Of a stretch of 64,000 bases of DNA, positions 21,838-33,660 are shown in pieces. The position numbers and the translations under genes were made by a program. Position 1 is the stretch's first letter. Each line of letters begins with the position of its first letter. Below the pieces are notes generated by a model, which saw only the letters and a list, made by a program, of their open reading frames with translations, did not search any database and was not told the origin of the DNA. This stretch comes from Ypsolopha sequella (Eukaryota > Arthropoda > Insecta > Lepidoptera > Ypsolophidae): contig OW204004.1 in NCBI GenBank assembly GCA_934047225.1, positions 6,700,401-6,764,400 of the forward strand, read 5' to 3'.

Positions 21838-22193
21838 TGTATTATTAATATATATTGTTAAATAATGTTATTATACGTACGTTTATTTTGAACAATTAAG
21901 TACTGTTTATTTATTGGATATAATTATATATGTAAAAGTATATGTATATTTGCATGTATTATTGCTTGTTCATTTAATTCCTTTTTTTTCTATTAAAGTT
22001 TCTGTTTTTAAAGTTGTGCACAATTGTTTGCCCACCATTCTCACTACCTTTTCACCACATTGAAGGTTGGCTGGAAGAAATTTCTTTAGAAATAAGCTCG
22101 CCCTTGTACACATTTTTATTCATGTATGTTATATTATTTGAGTTTTTTTTGTGTAATAAAGAATAAAGCATTCTGCATAGTATCTATCTATAA
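21838..22193. other. Non-coding, nothing recognised
   Basis: AT-rich with TTGTGTAATAAAGAATAAAG at about 22150, resembling a retroelement 3' end; not assignable. Confidence 0.35.
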
Positions 22194-22577
22194 CCGGGAG
22201 CAATAAAGAAAGGAATCTTAGATGGCGCCCATCATCATCCCCTCTCACTCGCACAGTATATCCGTCTTCAGTCGCACACCTGCGTACTGCATGCAAAAAA
22301 ATAGTCTGGATTTGCCGCTCAAGTTTACTCCACGCGTCTAGTTTCCCAACACATTGTTACTTGTTTCTTGTTAAATTTCACTCGTTAACACTTAACACTT
22401 AACTTCAAATATAAGGTGAAATTTAATCAACCGCCACAATTCATACTGCAGACTCGGTTTGTAATCAGGAACAAGATCAAATGACCTTTTTTTGCGAAAT
22501 CCCAAAAAAAATATTTTTCATCCCATGTGAACTGAACTAGTTCAAATACAATTTCTAGTCTAGGCAGTATATTCTCG
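22194..22577. repeat. Interspersed repeat 'GGAATCTTAGATGGCGCCCA', copy 2, with insertion
   Basis: Interrupted at about 22334-22487 by a segment containing GTGAAATTTAATCAACCGCC. That segment occurs inverted at about 16660-16735 beside copy 1, suggesting rearrangement between the two loci or a separate small element. Confidence 0.6.
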
Positions 22578-22785
22578 GAGCTAAATAGCTTTAAATTTGG
22601 AAAAGGTTTACTTGAACGCAATAATCAGCGCATTGGCAGTTTTTGTTTAAATAATATTTAACTACATATTTATAGGTTTTTATATGAGAAAATGAGAAAA
22701 TAAATTTATTTTCGCGATTAAGTTTCGTTTGGAAAGTGGTTCAATATAATTTTCACAAAAGAGTATCCGATTGTGTCTTGTCTTT

Positions 22786-23069
22786 AAAAAAAAAACCGGC
22801 CAAGTGCGAGTTGGACTTGCGCACGAAGGGTTCGGTACCATTATCTATAAAAACGGCAAAAAAAACATGTCTGTTGTATGGGAGCCTCCTTAAATATTTA
22901 TTTTATTCTGTGTTTTAGTATTTGTTGTTATAGCGGCAACAGAAATACATCATCTGTGAAAATTTCAACTGTCTAACTATCACGGTTCATGAGATACAGC
23001 CTGGTGACAGACGGACAGCGGAGTCTTAGTAATAGGGTCCCGTTGGTTAACCTTTGGGTACGGAACCCT
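22786..23069 (-). repeat. Interspersed repeat 'GGGTTCCGTACC...GCACTTGGCCGG', copy 2
   Basis: Reverse copy beginning AAAAACCGGCCAAGTGCGAG and ending GGGTACGGAACCCT. Confidence 0.7.
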
Positions 23070-23274
23070 AAAAAGTACCTACAAGAATTTCAATCAAAAA
23101 AGGATCTGCCCGCGCACAATACCAATCATACAGAACATATAAATAACACAACTCCTTTTGCTCGGGCCCCGTGTGACATATCAGTGAAACTGACTCCTTC
23201 TATGATATTGTTGATCTAAGCCTCCTACAGAAGTTTATGGCCCCATGGTGCTGTAAAAATATTAGACTCCTTAA

Positions 23275-23972
23275 GGCGCTTAGTATCGCCAATTTGGCGC
23301 CAATGGGTACTTTCGACAGCCTACTCCTCGTTTATGGCCAAATCAAAAATATTGAAAAAATGTATTTTGAATTACCAATTCTAAGAGAACATATGCAACA
23401 ATTTTCTTTTTCATACCACCAAAACTTCCATAGGAAAAAAATTTTCAACCAAATTGTGTTTTTGGCTTGAATTCCCTACTGGTCCTAAGCGGCTTAGTCG
23501 ATTTAATTAATTTATGCTTTGATAAATAGATAAACTTTGTAGTTATAAATATAACATAAGATTATTTTAGTATTCATGTAAAAATAATAACAGTGCTAAT
23601 TATTAGCTAATTTTCAATTATATATTTAGTGTCTAGTTAAATTGTTCTATGTACTTTCGTTAATGTACTATTGTGGATATCTGTTATTCGCTTTATTTCT
23701 TGTATTTTTTGTTAATGTTGTATTAAGTTTTATGTATTGCTGTTGATGTCCCTAATAAAACTAAATAAATAAATAAATTATTCAATCAAACAATCACGTC
23801 CATGTGAAAAGTATTATTTTCTCCTATTTCGCCCTATCAAGGACGCAGCGAGCATCGTAACAGCCACAATGCATTGCGCGCTGATATGAACGTTATTTCA
23901 ATGTCGTTTCCGTCGATATTCGTACCGACATCCGACAAACATCGAGCTGCTGATTTGGCGAAGGTAATCGCC
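23275..23972. mobile_element. TTAA-flanked MITE with GGCGCTTAGTATCGCC ends, copy 1 (with nested retroposon)
   Basis: Ends GGCGCTTAGTATCGCCAAT and complement-like GCGAAGGTAATCGCC; TTAA at 23271-23274 and 23973-23976. Interior words GCCTACTCCTCGTTTATGGC and ATGAACGTTATTTCAATGTC recur at 41286-41751. The 210-bp insert at 23567-23776 accounts for most of the length difference. Confidence 0.8.
23567..23776 (+). mobile_element. Short retroposon with TAAA-repeat tail
   Basis: About 210 bp ending in a TAAA microsatellite, flanked by ATTATT on both sides (23561-23566, 23777-23782). The empty site is in the MITE copy at 41286-41751. Probably a 5'-truncated non-LTR 3' end or a SINE-like sequence; no pol III boxes recognised. 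Confidence 0.75.
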
Positions 23973-23979
23973 TTAAGGT

Positions 23980-25157
23980 CCTAACTCAACGCGAAAAATA
24001 GTTATTGCGCTTTAAATAATCAATTAGAAGCTTGAAATCTCGTTTATAGGTGGGTCTTATAACACACGTACTTACAGGAAAAAACCTGAAAATTACCAAT
24101 ATTTAATTATTTAGGAAATTATGATAGACCAACTTAAGGCGATATGCGAAAAAAATACGGGTGTTTTTTTTTCTGCGTATTCCATGAAATACACGGAAAA
24201 TTATAATCAGTTTCTGGTATATGCATTTTGACTATATAATCTAGGGTTTTGAAATTGGAAAACATGTTCGGATAAATTTTCCTCTATAGAAATAATTTTA
24301 TTGTTGAAATGAGGTCTTCAAACACACTTTTATATATAAAAATAAAAATATTTAAATAATGCATGTTTAGTTTTAGTTGTTATTATATAATGTTGTGCAT
24401 GTAAATGTAAATTTCTTAACTTAAAATGTCATGTTATGATTAGGTTTATGATTGCCGATGTATCAAAATTTCAATTATATTTATTTTATGTGGACCTTTA
24501 CCCTGAGAGGCGGGTTTTTTTCTCAGTTCAGGGTAAATTTAATACTTACATTATTGATGCTGCATTTTTTATGAGGATAATAAATAATTTGTATTTGTAT
24601 TTGTTGTATTTGTACTTTTTCTCCTCGTTTGACGAATAGGAACCATATACAGAACTCAAACATATTTTATTAGGTGTGTTTTAACAATATCTAGAGATTT
24701 GATATTTAAAATTTTGCTAGCTATTTTAGTTTTTTTTAATAAAAATATAAAACCAACTTTTTTCCCTTTTGCCCTGAATCCGCCCCTCTCACACTGTGCG
24801 ATTTGACAGTGACAAAAATAAAATTCGCCTAGCCTCTTAAAAAGACCCTTTATACACGTAGAGTTGAATAGATCGTAAGTATCAGGTTAAGTTGGTTTTT
24901 CAAAACTGCAATTAGAATTATTTTCCACAATAGTTTTAGGGTTGCATACCCGTATTCTGTGGTGGTGAACCCTTTGTGTGCGAGTCTAACTCGCACTTGG
25001 ATGGTTATTTAAATAGTTTTCAGACATTAATGAATATTAACGTGATCTTAGTAAGTCCCACTGGACGAAAAGTTTTTCAGTGGTCCCGACTATGGAAGCC
25101 CATAAATGTTTCGTACATCGAAAAGTCTAATGAGCCTCCATTTCCCTTTGCCCACAG
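23980..25157 (+). other. Sequence upstream of exon A (intron or flank)
   Basis: Ends in the exon A acceptor tract. Contains a partial GGGTTCCGTACC-family end (GTGCGAGTCTAACTCGCACT at about 24978) and AT-rich unrecognised sequence. No earlier receptor exon was recognised anywhere left of 25158. Confidence 0.5.
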
Positions 25158-25341
25158 CATCGGTGGCAAGAATCGCCAAGTTCCTGGGAAGCACTGGTAC
25201 CCCAATGCTGACTACTGGTGGCTTCACCTTTGACTTTGTCCAGCCCAAGTTGACCTGCGAGGATGAGTTCTACATGCTGGTGCGGACTGGCATGCTGGGG
25301 TTCAAGGACGTTGCCTACTTCATAATCAATGTTATGCGGCA
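25158..25341 (+). CDS. Exon A of a receptor guanylate cyclase-like gene (ANF-receptor ligand-binding domain, partial)
   Basis: The exon is bounded by a polypyrimidine tract plus CAG and by a GTAAGT donor. It is 184 nt: two bases finishing a codon, 60 codons, then two bases of the next codon. The peptide runs SVARIAKFLG through FIINVMR and includes TPMLTTGGF and CEDEFYMLVRTG. This pattern (approach helix, TxGG turn, 'Y..L.RTG', then a short helix leading to an F-x-W strand) is that of the type I periplasmic-binding fold used as the extracellular domain of natriuretic-peptide-receptor-type guanylate cyclases. One cysteine is present. The open frame runs on upstream, but that part is intronic because the acceptor fits the homology break. 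The next exon must supply one base, as both B and C do. The family is assigned from memory of the fold; a glutamate-receptor-like protein is a less likely alternative. The cyclase and kinase-homology domains lie outside the window. Confidence 0.82.
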
Positions 25342-25587
25342 GTAAGTAGGTTTTGCTTGTTGTTTATTTCTAGGCGCTTTCAAAAGTATTTCAAAGGTAT
25401 TGTAAGTATTTGGATCGAGTTATCCCGCTGCATTACAATGTAAGTGTTTTTTATACTGTTGGATATGTTGCTTCTTAGGGGCGCAAGTTTCGTCCAAGGG
25501 CGCAAGTCAACGGTATACTTGCTCTGTGTTCCGACGTTCAGGTGGCACGCAACAACACGATTATTTTTGCACTTCCACCTTTTACAC

Positions 25588-25695
25588 CCTGCGGTCCGAA
25601 ATATAATTACTATGGATCATAAGCTTATCATAAGCCATTCACTTCATACTTTCGTAATCGATTTTAGCGATGTAATTCTATTTCCGACCGCAGGG
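25588..25695. repeat. Short MITE with CCCTGCGGTCCGAAATA ends
   Basis: 108 bp; the ends CCCTGCGGTCCGAAATA and TATTTCCGACCGCAGGG are near-perfect inverted repeats. Related to 6398-6980. It lies 247 bp downstream of exon A. Confidence 0.7.
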
Positions 25696-25777
25696 ATAGT
25701 TACTGTTGACTTTTAGTATTTGAATGTCACGTAATGAATGAATTAAATGACAAGGCGGTCAATAAATCAACGGTTAA

Positions 25778-26207
25778 GGCGCTCTTATCCCAGAAGAGTG
25801 ACTCTCTGTCTTTTTCTTTACGTGTAAGGAGTAAAGAAAATAACCACACTTTTGTACTTTTTTGTTGTTTTTATCGGGTTTTAAATTGTTTAAAAATAAG
25901 GGATATGTTTATTAAAACCCACTTACGTGGTCGACCTAGAAAATTTAAAGAGCAATATTACCAGATATGTTTCGTTAATAAAAGAGTGGAATTATGGAAA
26001 TGGCATGATTTGAAAGGTCTTATTACATGCTGTGTTCGTGAATTATTTCTATGGACCAAAGTTTATCTGATCGTGTAACACATGCGTGAAAGACCTAGAT
26101 AAAGGTTCGAACTATATTGCGTATTTTTTTTTTGGAAGTTTTAGACGATATTTATTTTGAAAGTTCCATTTGACTTTGAAAATTACTGATTTTGGGATAA
26201 GAGCGCC
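25778..26207. mobile_element. TTAA-flanked MITE with GGCGCTCTTATCCCA ends
   Basis: 430 bp with near-perfect inverted ends GGCGCTCTTATCCCA and TGGGATAAGAGCGCC, flanked by TTAA at 25774-25777 and 26208-26211. A short open frame inside is not conserved elsewhere. Confidence 0.85.
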
Positions 26208-26716
26208 TTAAGACTGTACCTGAGCCTAGAGCATAACCAACTCCAGGCTATCTAGGATTCGTTTGAAGAAATTCGGACTCTCCTTGAATTGAAAAAAATA
26301 TATTTGGTTTATTAACCTTTTCTCTAGGGATCTTACGTATAAACAATGTACTAAGATTTATAATTTTGTTAAAAAAAAAATGTTTTGCACCCTCTTTTTT
26401 TTTGGTTTTCAAACGTTCGCTACATGAACACGGTTAAGAGATCAACTTAATATTTTTTTCATAAAATAGGTAATAGAAATATGAAGGTATATCACCTAAA
26501 TTCAATATTTTTTTCCCTACAAAATATTTCAGCATTAGCTAAAAACACACCAATTTGTTGTTTCGCTGCGTGATCACTAGTATTACGCGTCCAAGAAAAA
26601 GAGGCCAAAGAGCCAACATATAATCGCCTCTATGAAAAGCAAATAAAGTCTTTGCCATTAGACTTATTGTGCTGGATGGGTAATAAAAAAAGTTGCTAGG
26701 GTATGCCGCAAAACGA
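26208..26716 (-). repeat. Interspersed repeat 'GATGGTATACCCTAGCAAC', copy 3
   Basis: Reverse orientation, from TTAAGACTGTACCTGAGCC to GTTGCTAGGGTATGCC. A TTAA-flanked MITE (25778-26207) is inserted at its outer end. Confidence 0.75.
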
Positions 26717-27580
26717 TAATTTATTCTTCCTTGTTTGAAGAATCTAGCAATATTAAAAAGAAAAAGTACTTCTGTCAAGAATATAATTCACACTCTTCTC
26801 GAAACAGAATCTTGAAAAGTCATTCTAGTATTGAGATAAAATAAACTAAAGACGGCTGTAAAAAGTTTTCACAAAAACCCGTCATATTATTTATGTATTA
26901 AAATTTGTATTATCTTTATTTAACTTTTAAATCGAACATATATTTTCATGCAACTTTCTTCCAAGCATGCAAACCTTTAGTCCGTATATGTCATGTCACA
27001 GCCTCATACATAACTTTAGCACCGTTAAGGGGCTCCACAATGCTAAACATCAGTTTTGCATTGGATTCAGTTCCGTCAATGTAGACGGTAAAAATTTGAA
27101 AAAAATATGGCTTAAAATAAAATGACTTTTCATAGTATATCCTAGACTTGATATCTATAGACTTGGGATCTAGGGCACACACAGTGGCTTGCATTACCTA
27201 TAAGGAATCGGAAACCAAAAATTTTCTCATTTCCCAAAAAGGACCATCGAACCTTCATATCGATTACTTACCGAGTCTTGGTAATTTGGCTGCATGAATT
27301 AATGTAACCTATATCATTTTTTAGCTATCTTATCTTGCTTACAAGATAGCATAACTCACAGTGTAAACATGTGAAACAGCTGTGTGAGACAGTGGGTGTG
27401 AAAGGGACCAAAAGCAAATGGTTTGCTCATCACTTGTCCGGAGAACCAGCTTACAAACATAGATGGACAACAGAAGGGCTCCAATAGAAACTTCCAAGCC
27501 CAAAGGGGTAACTTAGTTACAGATTTGAGAGATCTTGTATAATCAAGTTATAGACTGATCGAGGCCGGCTGGACCGGAGC

Positions 27581-27843
27581 TAGGGTTCCCAACTCTCCCG
27601 GAATGCCCGGGAGACTCCGGGAATATTGTTCAAGCTCCCGAGCTCCCGGAATTACTAAAATAAAATAATTTGTCATTAACGAAATGGATAAATCACGCGA
27701 AATAAATAATTTAATGACGAAATAATATTTGATTTTTCATATCAAATATGAATGATGCTTCTACAAAACAAAGCAAATTAAAAATAACAAATACTTCTCC
27801 AAATAATCTCCCGGGTTGGTTCCTCCGAGAGTTGGCAACCCTA
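27581..27843. mobile_element. hAT-type MITE with TAGGGTTCCCAAC ends
   Basis: 263 bp, ends TAGGGTTCCCAACTCTC and GAGAGTTGGCAACCCTA, flanked by the exact 8-bp duplication ACCGGAGC (27573-27580, 27844-27851). 8-bp duplications are typical of hAT elements. Confidence 0.85.
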
Positions 27844-28170
27844 ACCGGAGCACAATTTGACCTTTGAAATAGGATCTTAGATCTTTGAATTAAAATAGGA
27901 AAATGGGTTACTATGTTTTTGTACCTATATCTACATTTAACATCACATAGAATGCAGCAATATCATGACCTTGTTAGAGCTAACGCACTTTTTTGGGGTT
28001 CAGTATCCGAAAGGGACTCTATTACTAAAGTCTCCGCTGCCAGCCCTGTCTGTCCGTCCGTCTGTCTGTATTGGCAATTTTTGGAAAAGCTGATTTATGT
28101 TTATTGTTGGTTTTATTTTCTCATTATAAATGATAAGAATAACATAAAACAACGTAAAATGAAATTTTAG

Positions 28171-28212
28171 TCAGATATATTTCGGGCCATTCGGGCCCGG
28201 CATCAGTCATGA
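28171..28212 (-). ncRNA. Hammerhead-like motif at the end of Penelope copy 1 (degenerate)
   Basis: Minus strand: CTGATG, then GGGC, a CCGAATG loop and GCCC (stem II), then GAAA, then TATATC. Stem I is mismatched here. Penelope-like elements are known to carry hammerhead ribozymes in their terminal regions. Here the usual core A after CTGATG is replaced by CC, so activity is doubtful. Confidence 0.45.
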
Positions 28213-28322
28213 AGTAAGAGAAAAATATAATACATAGGTAAAAAAATAAAAAAATAAATAATAAAAACTATTTACATCTAACCTATTTACAAGATATTAA
28301 AAGAATTTTTAATGTTGCTTGT

Positions 28323-29275
28323 TTAAGCCTGGACCATGGCATATGGTGCACCAAGCGACCATATGAATGAACTCTCCCACGTTCTGAGTTGAATGTCTGT
28401 TAGGGCTGGTATGAATGATTTTAGAATGCGGACTGTGAAACACTGATTAAATTTTGTTTTGTGGAGACGAGTATGTGTGGGGATGGGTAGCGTGTTGTTA
28501 GTTATAGAGTCGGACGTATGTCTGTGATGGTTCATTCTAACGTTTAATGCGTTTTTTGTCTCACCCACATAGAATGCAGGGCTGTGCCTGCAGGGCAGTG
28601 CCTGCATTCTAGAATGTATATGCAGTTACTTGTTGTGCATGTGCTATTGGGTTGGGCTTGATATGTATTTACTATGTGGTGTGTGTTGATGGCAGTGGCG
28701 GTGTTAATGATAGCACATGTCTTGCATCGAGGCCGTCGGCATGGTGAGGTTCCAGGACTTGAAGTGGTATTGTTGTTGTGTGGTGCATTTGTTTTGGTAA
28801 GTATTGACTTTAGGTTTGGGTTTTGTTTATAGCATATCTGCATGTTTCTGGGTAACAGGTTTTTAGTGTCATCATTTTGTGTGAGTACAGGTAATAAGTC
28901 TTTTATTAGTTTTTTTAGCTTGTAGCTACCGTGGAAATATGTTGTGATTAGACGCAGTTGGTTTTGTGTGTTGTTTCTCTTAGGTCTATTGTTATGAATG
29001 TGTTGTCTGGGTCGGTCATGAATGTGTTTTATTAAGAAGTTGTTAGGGTAGTTTATGTGTAGTAGGCCAGTGTGGATTTTATTTTGGTAGTTTTCCAGTG
29101 TTTCTTGAGTGTTGCAGATCCGACGGCCTCGAAGTGATAATGAGAAAGGGATGGATTTTTTTATGTGTAATGGATGACAGCTGTCCAAATGGAGATACTG
29201 TAATTTGTTTGTTGTTTTGAAATGGACTGATGTGATGAGGTAATTTTCGTTCCCAATGGATAGATCAACATCCAA
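28323..29275 (-). pseudogene. Penelope-like RT/GIY-YIG ORF remnant
   Basis: Two overlapping frames, 29275-28544 and 28607-28323, are one ancestral ORF split by the 14-bp duplication at 28576-28603 (units differ at one base). The upper frame ends LECRHCPAG then goes out of frame; the lower resumes HSPAFYVGETKNAL. The end is LGAPYAMVQA. The remnant cannot make a full protein. Confidence 0.85.
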
Positions 29276-29840
29276 GAATGTTATTGCGGTGGTTGATATT
29301 TCATGCGTGAAGTTTAGGTTGCTGTGTTGGTTTAGGCGGTGTAGAAAGTCGTCAAGAGATGGCCGGTCGTATGGTCAGATCATGAATATGTCGTTTAAAT
29401 ATCGTTTCCAGATGAGTAGCTGCCAAGGCTCTGTAGATAAAAAGCTTTTTTATTTTCTCAGCAATTCATTAATACATCCGGTTTTAATAAATATAATAAT
29501 AATATCATCATTTAAATTTTGGTCTTGCCTTTCACAATATAATCAAAGAGATATGAATGAATATGAAAAGATAAGATGCACGACTAATTTTGGCAATTTG
29601 GATTTTCAAACTGAAATTATCTGAACTTTTGCGAAACGAACGTGCATTATTTAAGTACATTTAAGTACATTATTTAAGTACATTGTAATACTTTACCTCT
29701 CAGTATAAGAACATTATGTACCAAATAACGCAAATAAACTATATATTCTATAAAAAAAAAAAAAATTTAAGGAAAATTTAACCCTCTTCCAAAGAAAAGT
29801 AAGGGGGGCGGGGTGAAATACACCCCCAGACCCTCACATA

Positions 29841-30110
29841 TAGGGTTATCAGATCAAATAACGTGAATTTTTAACAAAATCTCTGATTATTCAATAAATT
29901 TCCTGACATTTTTCATAAGAGTTTGATATTAATGCGTAGGTAGCGCGATTTTCAACAGTTTTCGTTCCAAAAACAATGTTTCTTAAAATAATTTTGAGTA
30001 TTTATTCATCCTCTTAAAAAATCCTAACAAATCCAATTTTTTCCTGATTTCCTGACAGAGGGATAAAATTCCTGACATGTCAGGAAAATTCCTGTCATCT
30101 GGTAACCCTA
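29841..30110. mobile_element. hAT-type MITE with TAGGGTTATCAGAT ends
   Basis: 270 bp, ends TAGGGTTATCAGAT and ATCTGGTAACCCTA, flanked by the exact 8-bp duplication CTCACATA (29833-29840, 30111-30118). The interior has repeated TTCCTGACA words. Confidence 0.85.
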
Positions 30111-30339
30111 CTCACATAAAACGTAGGACAATATTTGTGTTATATGAAGGGCAAAGGGTACGACAAAACATGTAATATCTGCACAAGATTGTCTGGTGTA
30201 CGAGTATGGTTTCTTTTTATTAAACGCGTCTATATTGCGTGGGTGTTAACTTGAATTCAATTGGAGAGAGCCGTCAAAAGTAGGGAAAATTCTATTATTT
30301 TTCCTTCTTTGGAGAATCTATAGTTATAGGTACATATAC

Positions 30340-30970
30340 AAAACCGGTCAATTGCGAGTAAGACTCGCGCCCTGAGGGTTCCGTACCAATAAATAAGTTA
30401 ATTTACTAAATAATTTAAACAGAAATTACAAACTTATAAATTGTATGAAACAAAACTGCAAAATTACGTTGGTTGAGTATTTGGGGACGTAATCCTAAAG
30501 CTACATCATAAATCGGCGTTTTCAGTTTTTGTTGTTTAAATACAACACAATGGTACATAACATACAGAAATTACAAATCCCTAACTACTTTGGTCTTTGA
30601 GATAGACCCCGTAACAAAAATGGTCTGAAAATGAAAACTTTGATAGCCTACCATTTCTTTATTTTCGAAGATAAAAAAAGTAAAAAATACATTCCCACTC
30701 TCCTTAACGAGCTCTAGACAATAACACGCAAAATTTTGGGGTAAGACGAATTTTTTTTCGGCTCCATTTTCATGTGTGGAAAATTATTTAATTTAATTTT
30801 TAATTTAAAATTCGGTTATGGGTCAAAATTTTATACAACATATCAACATTTCAAGTCTCAATCTCATTCCGTCTAAGAGCTAGAGACCCGTGACATACGG
30901 ACAGACAGAGAGACAGAAGGACTGCGGAGTGACATTAATAGGGCTCCGTTTTGCCCTTTGGGTACAATCT
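30340..30970 (-). repeat. Divergent relative of the GGGTTCCGTACC repeat
   Basis: Opens AAAACCGGTCAATTGCGAGT, then GAGGGTTCCGTACC, and closes with ACATACGGACAGACAGAGAG and GGGCTCCGTTTTGCCCTTTG. The ends match the family but the interior differs. Other divergent relatives: 43545-44085, about 44640-44820, 27985-28075, 37370-37435 and 19225-19480. Confidence 0.55.
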
Positions 30971-31389
30971 TATCGTTACAGAATCTACAGAAGTCATTCC
31001 AATATTGAGCAATAAAAAAACAGAGATTGCTCTAAAAAAGTTTTCATGTCGAGGTTATTTGAGCAAAAACCCGTACATATTATTTATGGATTGCCTGTTG
31101 ACTCTATAAACTCTGAAATGAACAGATATTTCGTACAAACTTAGTTTTTTATTTTATACTTTACTAAATTATTATTACATATAACTATAAGCCAACTATA
31201 TGTTGAGCAACCGTTTCACCGATACAATTTCGGCATTATCAAGGCGAGTGTCGTTCTTAGGACGACGACGTGGCGTTCACCGTCGTTGTCAAACGGGCAC
31301 TGGCAGCCGCCGATCGGCAAGCTGCACGCATTGCTCGTGCGCTAAGCGTTGGCTGCGTCGTCGAACGAGGTGGGATGGTAGTTGCACTT

Positions 31390-31640
31390 GATTCTTTTAA
31401 TTGTTCCAATTATTCATTATTAGGGGTGGTTATTAAACAGACCCAGTTCACAACGTCGTCACTGTCACTGGGCAATGTACTAAAGTTGCTCGATCCATCG
31501 AGAACCGGTTTCCATTACGGAGCCAGCTGCCAACCATGATCCCTGTTGAAGTTGGATTGACGACTTACCTCGATGGCTTCGTGTATTTTGCGAGGAATGG
31601 TATATTTCTCCTTCACTAATACTGTAGCCTTTTAATCACA
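31390..31640 (-). pseudogene. Retroelement C-terminal fragment (RKIHEAIE...NFNRDHGW type)
   Basis: The minus-strand frame reads VKEKYTIPRKIHEAIEVSRQ, then NFNRDHGWQLAP, a stop, and WKPVLDG. The 'R-I-x-E-A-I-E...N-F-N-R-x-x-G' pattern is common at the C-terminus of Penelope-like and related GIY-YIG retroelement proteins. No GIY-YIG core is recognised upstream (31640-31800), so the source is uncertain. Confidence 0.5.
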
Positions 31641-31810
31641 CGTGAGTGTTCAAACCGTATGTAATACTCGTAATAATTTTTAATAAAATTATCATTTTGC
31701 AACTTCTCCAGAACTCGTTCCTCTCGCACTGCGGGTCTTTCCGCATGGAGTAACAGTGATTGATGCAAGCGCGTCCTCTTAATAAACGAACAATTTTTCA
31801 ACGGAAATAT

Positions 31811-32639
31811 TGTTATCTAAAAATAAATTATCAAGTCAGATATTTTGTGAAAACGATATTTTTTTATAAAGGCTTCTTATTTTTCAGACGTGAATAAGGC
31901 TCAAGTTTCAAAGTCTTTAAACAAAGTTTTATAAGCTTCGGTAACTTGCTTTTATCTTTTAGAAAAGGTTAAACCCATTGTAGCGGCACAGATTGCTTTC
32001 GTATTTTATTTTATAAACCCTTGGCCACTACCACGCTGATGACATATAGGATGAAAGCCGCTCGCCTGGAGACTGAAAGCAGGCAAGGCGTTTGCATGTC
32101 TGTTCGGGGACATCCTCTCCTTTTCGGAATTTTTACTGCAAAAAGAATCATAAATTGTACGGGAACAATAACAATAACATCTTATTTAATTTTATTATCT
32201 ATAAAACCTTTGAAAATGCTTGTACAGCGAAACCGGTCAGGTTAAAAGTAATAATAATAATATAAAGTGGACAAGTACAAGTGTATTTTAATCACAATCA
32301 TTGTCACATCTTTATCAATAGTTTCTATTAAGCTCACGTGACTCACTGCAGCGAACGGAGCTAAAATGACAATGGTCCAATAGCTTCATTATCTGGTTAT
32401 CAATAGCCAGCCCGGCTACTTGTGTTACTAGAGGTCAGTTGTTTATTTTATAAGGAGTCCATAGTCTATGGTCCGGCGGGATTCCCTACACATTGGGAGG
32501 CTAGACGCAGGATTTCGAAGAGTTTACCTTGTCTACGGTATCCGCCAAGCTGTAGGACCGTGTATACAGTATTACGGTAATAATGATAGCAGGTTATAAT
32601 TTAATTAAGTAGTATAATTTCCTAACTTATGATTCCTCT
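31811..32639. other. Non-coding, nothing recognised
   Basis: AT-rich, no coding signal or repeat family with another copy in the window. Confidence 0.4.
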
Positions 32640-32870
32640 AAGGTGTAAACATTAATTAATTACAGACTGTAAAAGGAAAAAGACTATATGAGTCGAGGCT
32701 TCGCCTCGGGCCTCAAACTACACCCTCGTTGGTAATCGTCGCCTTTCTTCCCTCGGTGAACAATGTACTATTATTTTTTAATTATTTTTTACCTATCTGT
32801 TATAATTTCCTTACTTCATTGTGACTGATGCCGGGCCCGAATAGTCCGAAATATATCTCACAAAAAAATT
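32640..32870 (+). repeat. Penelope-like 3'-end relic with hammerhead-like motif
   Basis: The stretch TTTTTTACCTATCTGTTATA leading into CTTACTTCATTG matches the 3' UTR of Penelope copy 1 on the other strand. At 32819-32863: TTGTGA, CTGATG, GGGC...GTCC (stem II), GAAA, TATAT, C, TCACAA. Stem I is 6 bp and perfect. No coding part remains. Confidence 0.55.
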
Positions 32871-33152
32871 TGTTTTTGTTCTGTTTTTCTTACATAATGT
32901 ACGACATATATATGAGAGTAAAAGATAATGTATGTTATCCTTACAAACAAGGAATTCCAGTCCTTGCCTTCAAATTATAAGACATCTTTTTCCTTTCCTC
33001 AAAGAGGCAAAGAAAACCCTTCTTATCCGAGAAATTGCCTGTGAATAGCCTCATTTGGGTCTGAATTAGGGTCTGAATGTGGCTGCCATACACACCTCTG
33101 CCACGGTTTCTTTGAAATGATGTATTGTGTCACTGTAAGGAGTGTTAAATTA

Positions 33153-33544
33153 ATAGTAGTTTATGCTACAAGGGCGCAAAGGAATAAATTACGAGGACGA
33201 TTTAAAACACGAGCGTAGCGAGTGCTTTAAACGTAACCGAGTAATTTATTGCTTTTACGCCCGTGTATCATACTACGTTTTTCAATGCATAGTGTGAGGA
33301 AATAAAACAAATACAATTTTGTGAACTTTAAATTGTAATTGGCTCAAAAGGACTGTATCCAGAGCCGTTAAATAGTGGAAAAAAAAGTATGACATTTATG
33401 GTACACAGGAAAGGCTGCAGGTTAGCCAACCATTGTAAATAAATTAAAAAAATAATAATAATAAAGCCCTAGGGCAAAATAATCGACTTTCTGTTCGGTT
33501 TTGATGCATAAAAAGTGGGCCTTTACGAGCACATGCATTGAAAA
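33153..33544 (+). mobile_element. MITE family 'atagtagtttatgctacaag', copy 1
   Basis: About 390 bp, from ATAGTAGTTTATGCTACAAG to GAGCACATGCATTGAAAA. Internal landmarks: ACGTAACCGAGTAATTTATT, AGGAAAGGCTGCAGGTTAGC and AAAGCCCTAGGGCAAAATAA. No long terminal inverted repeats. Class unknown. Confidence 0.75.
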
Positions 33545-33660
33545 TTAATAAATGAATACACTAGCGTCCTCTAGGCGCCAAGTGGCTCACTGTAAAGTGG
33601 GTATCTATAAATATCATTGCAGTATGGGAAAGCACATCGGTAAATTCACGAGTTGTGTTG

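Larger units (their letters stand above)
28171..29445 (-). mobile_element. Penelope-like element, 5'-truncated, broken (copy 1)
   Basis: On the minus strand the RT tail begins near 29440 (RYLNDIFMI, then an in-frame TGA, then FLDVDLSIG). It continues through the conserved KTTNKLQYLHLDSCHP region to a C-R-P-R-C-K-T-C cysteine motif and a GIY-YIG endonuclease (FYVGETKNALNVRMNHHR) ending near 28323. Breaks: the RT box has Asn for Asp, a stop after MI, and a 14-bp tandem duplication (28576-28603) that shifts the frame just before FYVGE. About 115 nt past the stop codon is a hammerhead-like motif. Family assignment rests on the RT plus GIY-YIG combination, diagnostic of Penelope-like elements. Confidence 0.85.

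Noticed and set aside
25106..25157. Open frame continuing upstream of exon A
   Set aside because: A pyrimidine tract and CAG acceptor precede the conserved peptide; the upstream residues do not fit the fold.
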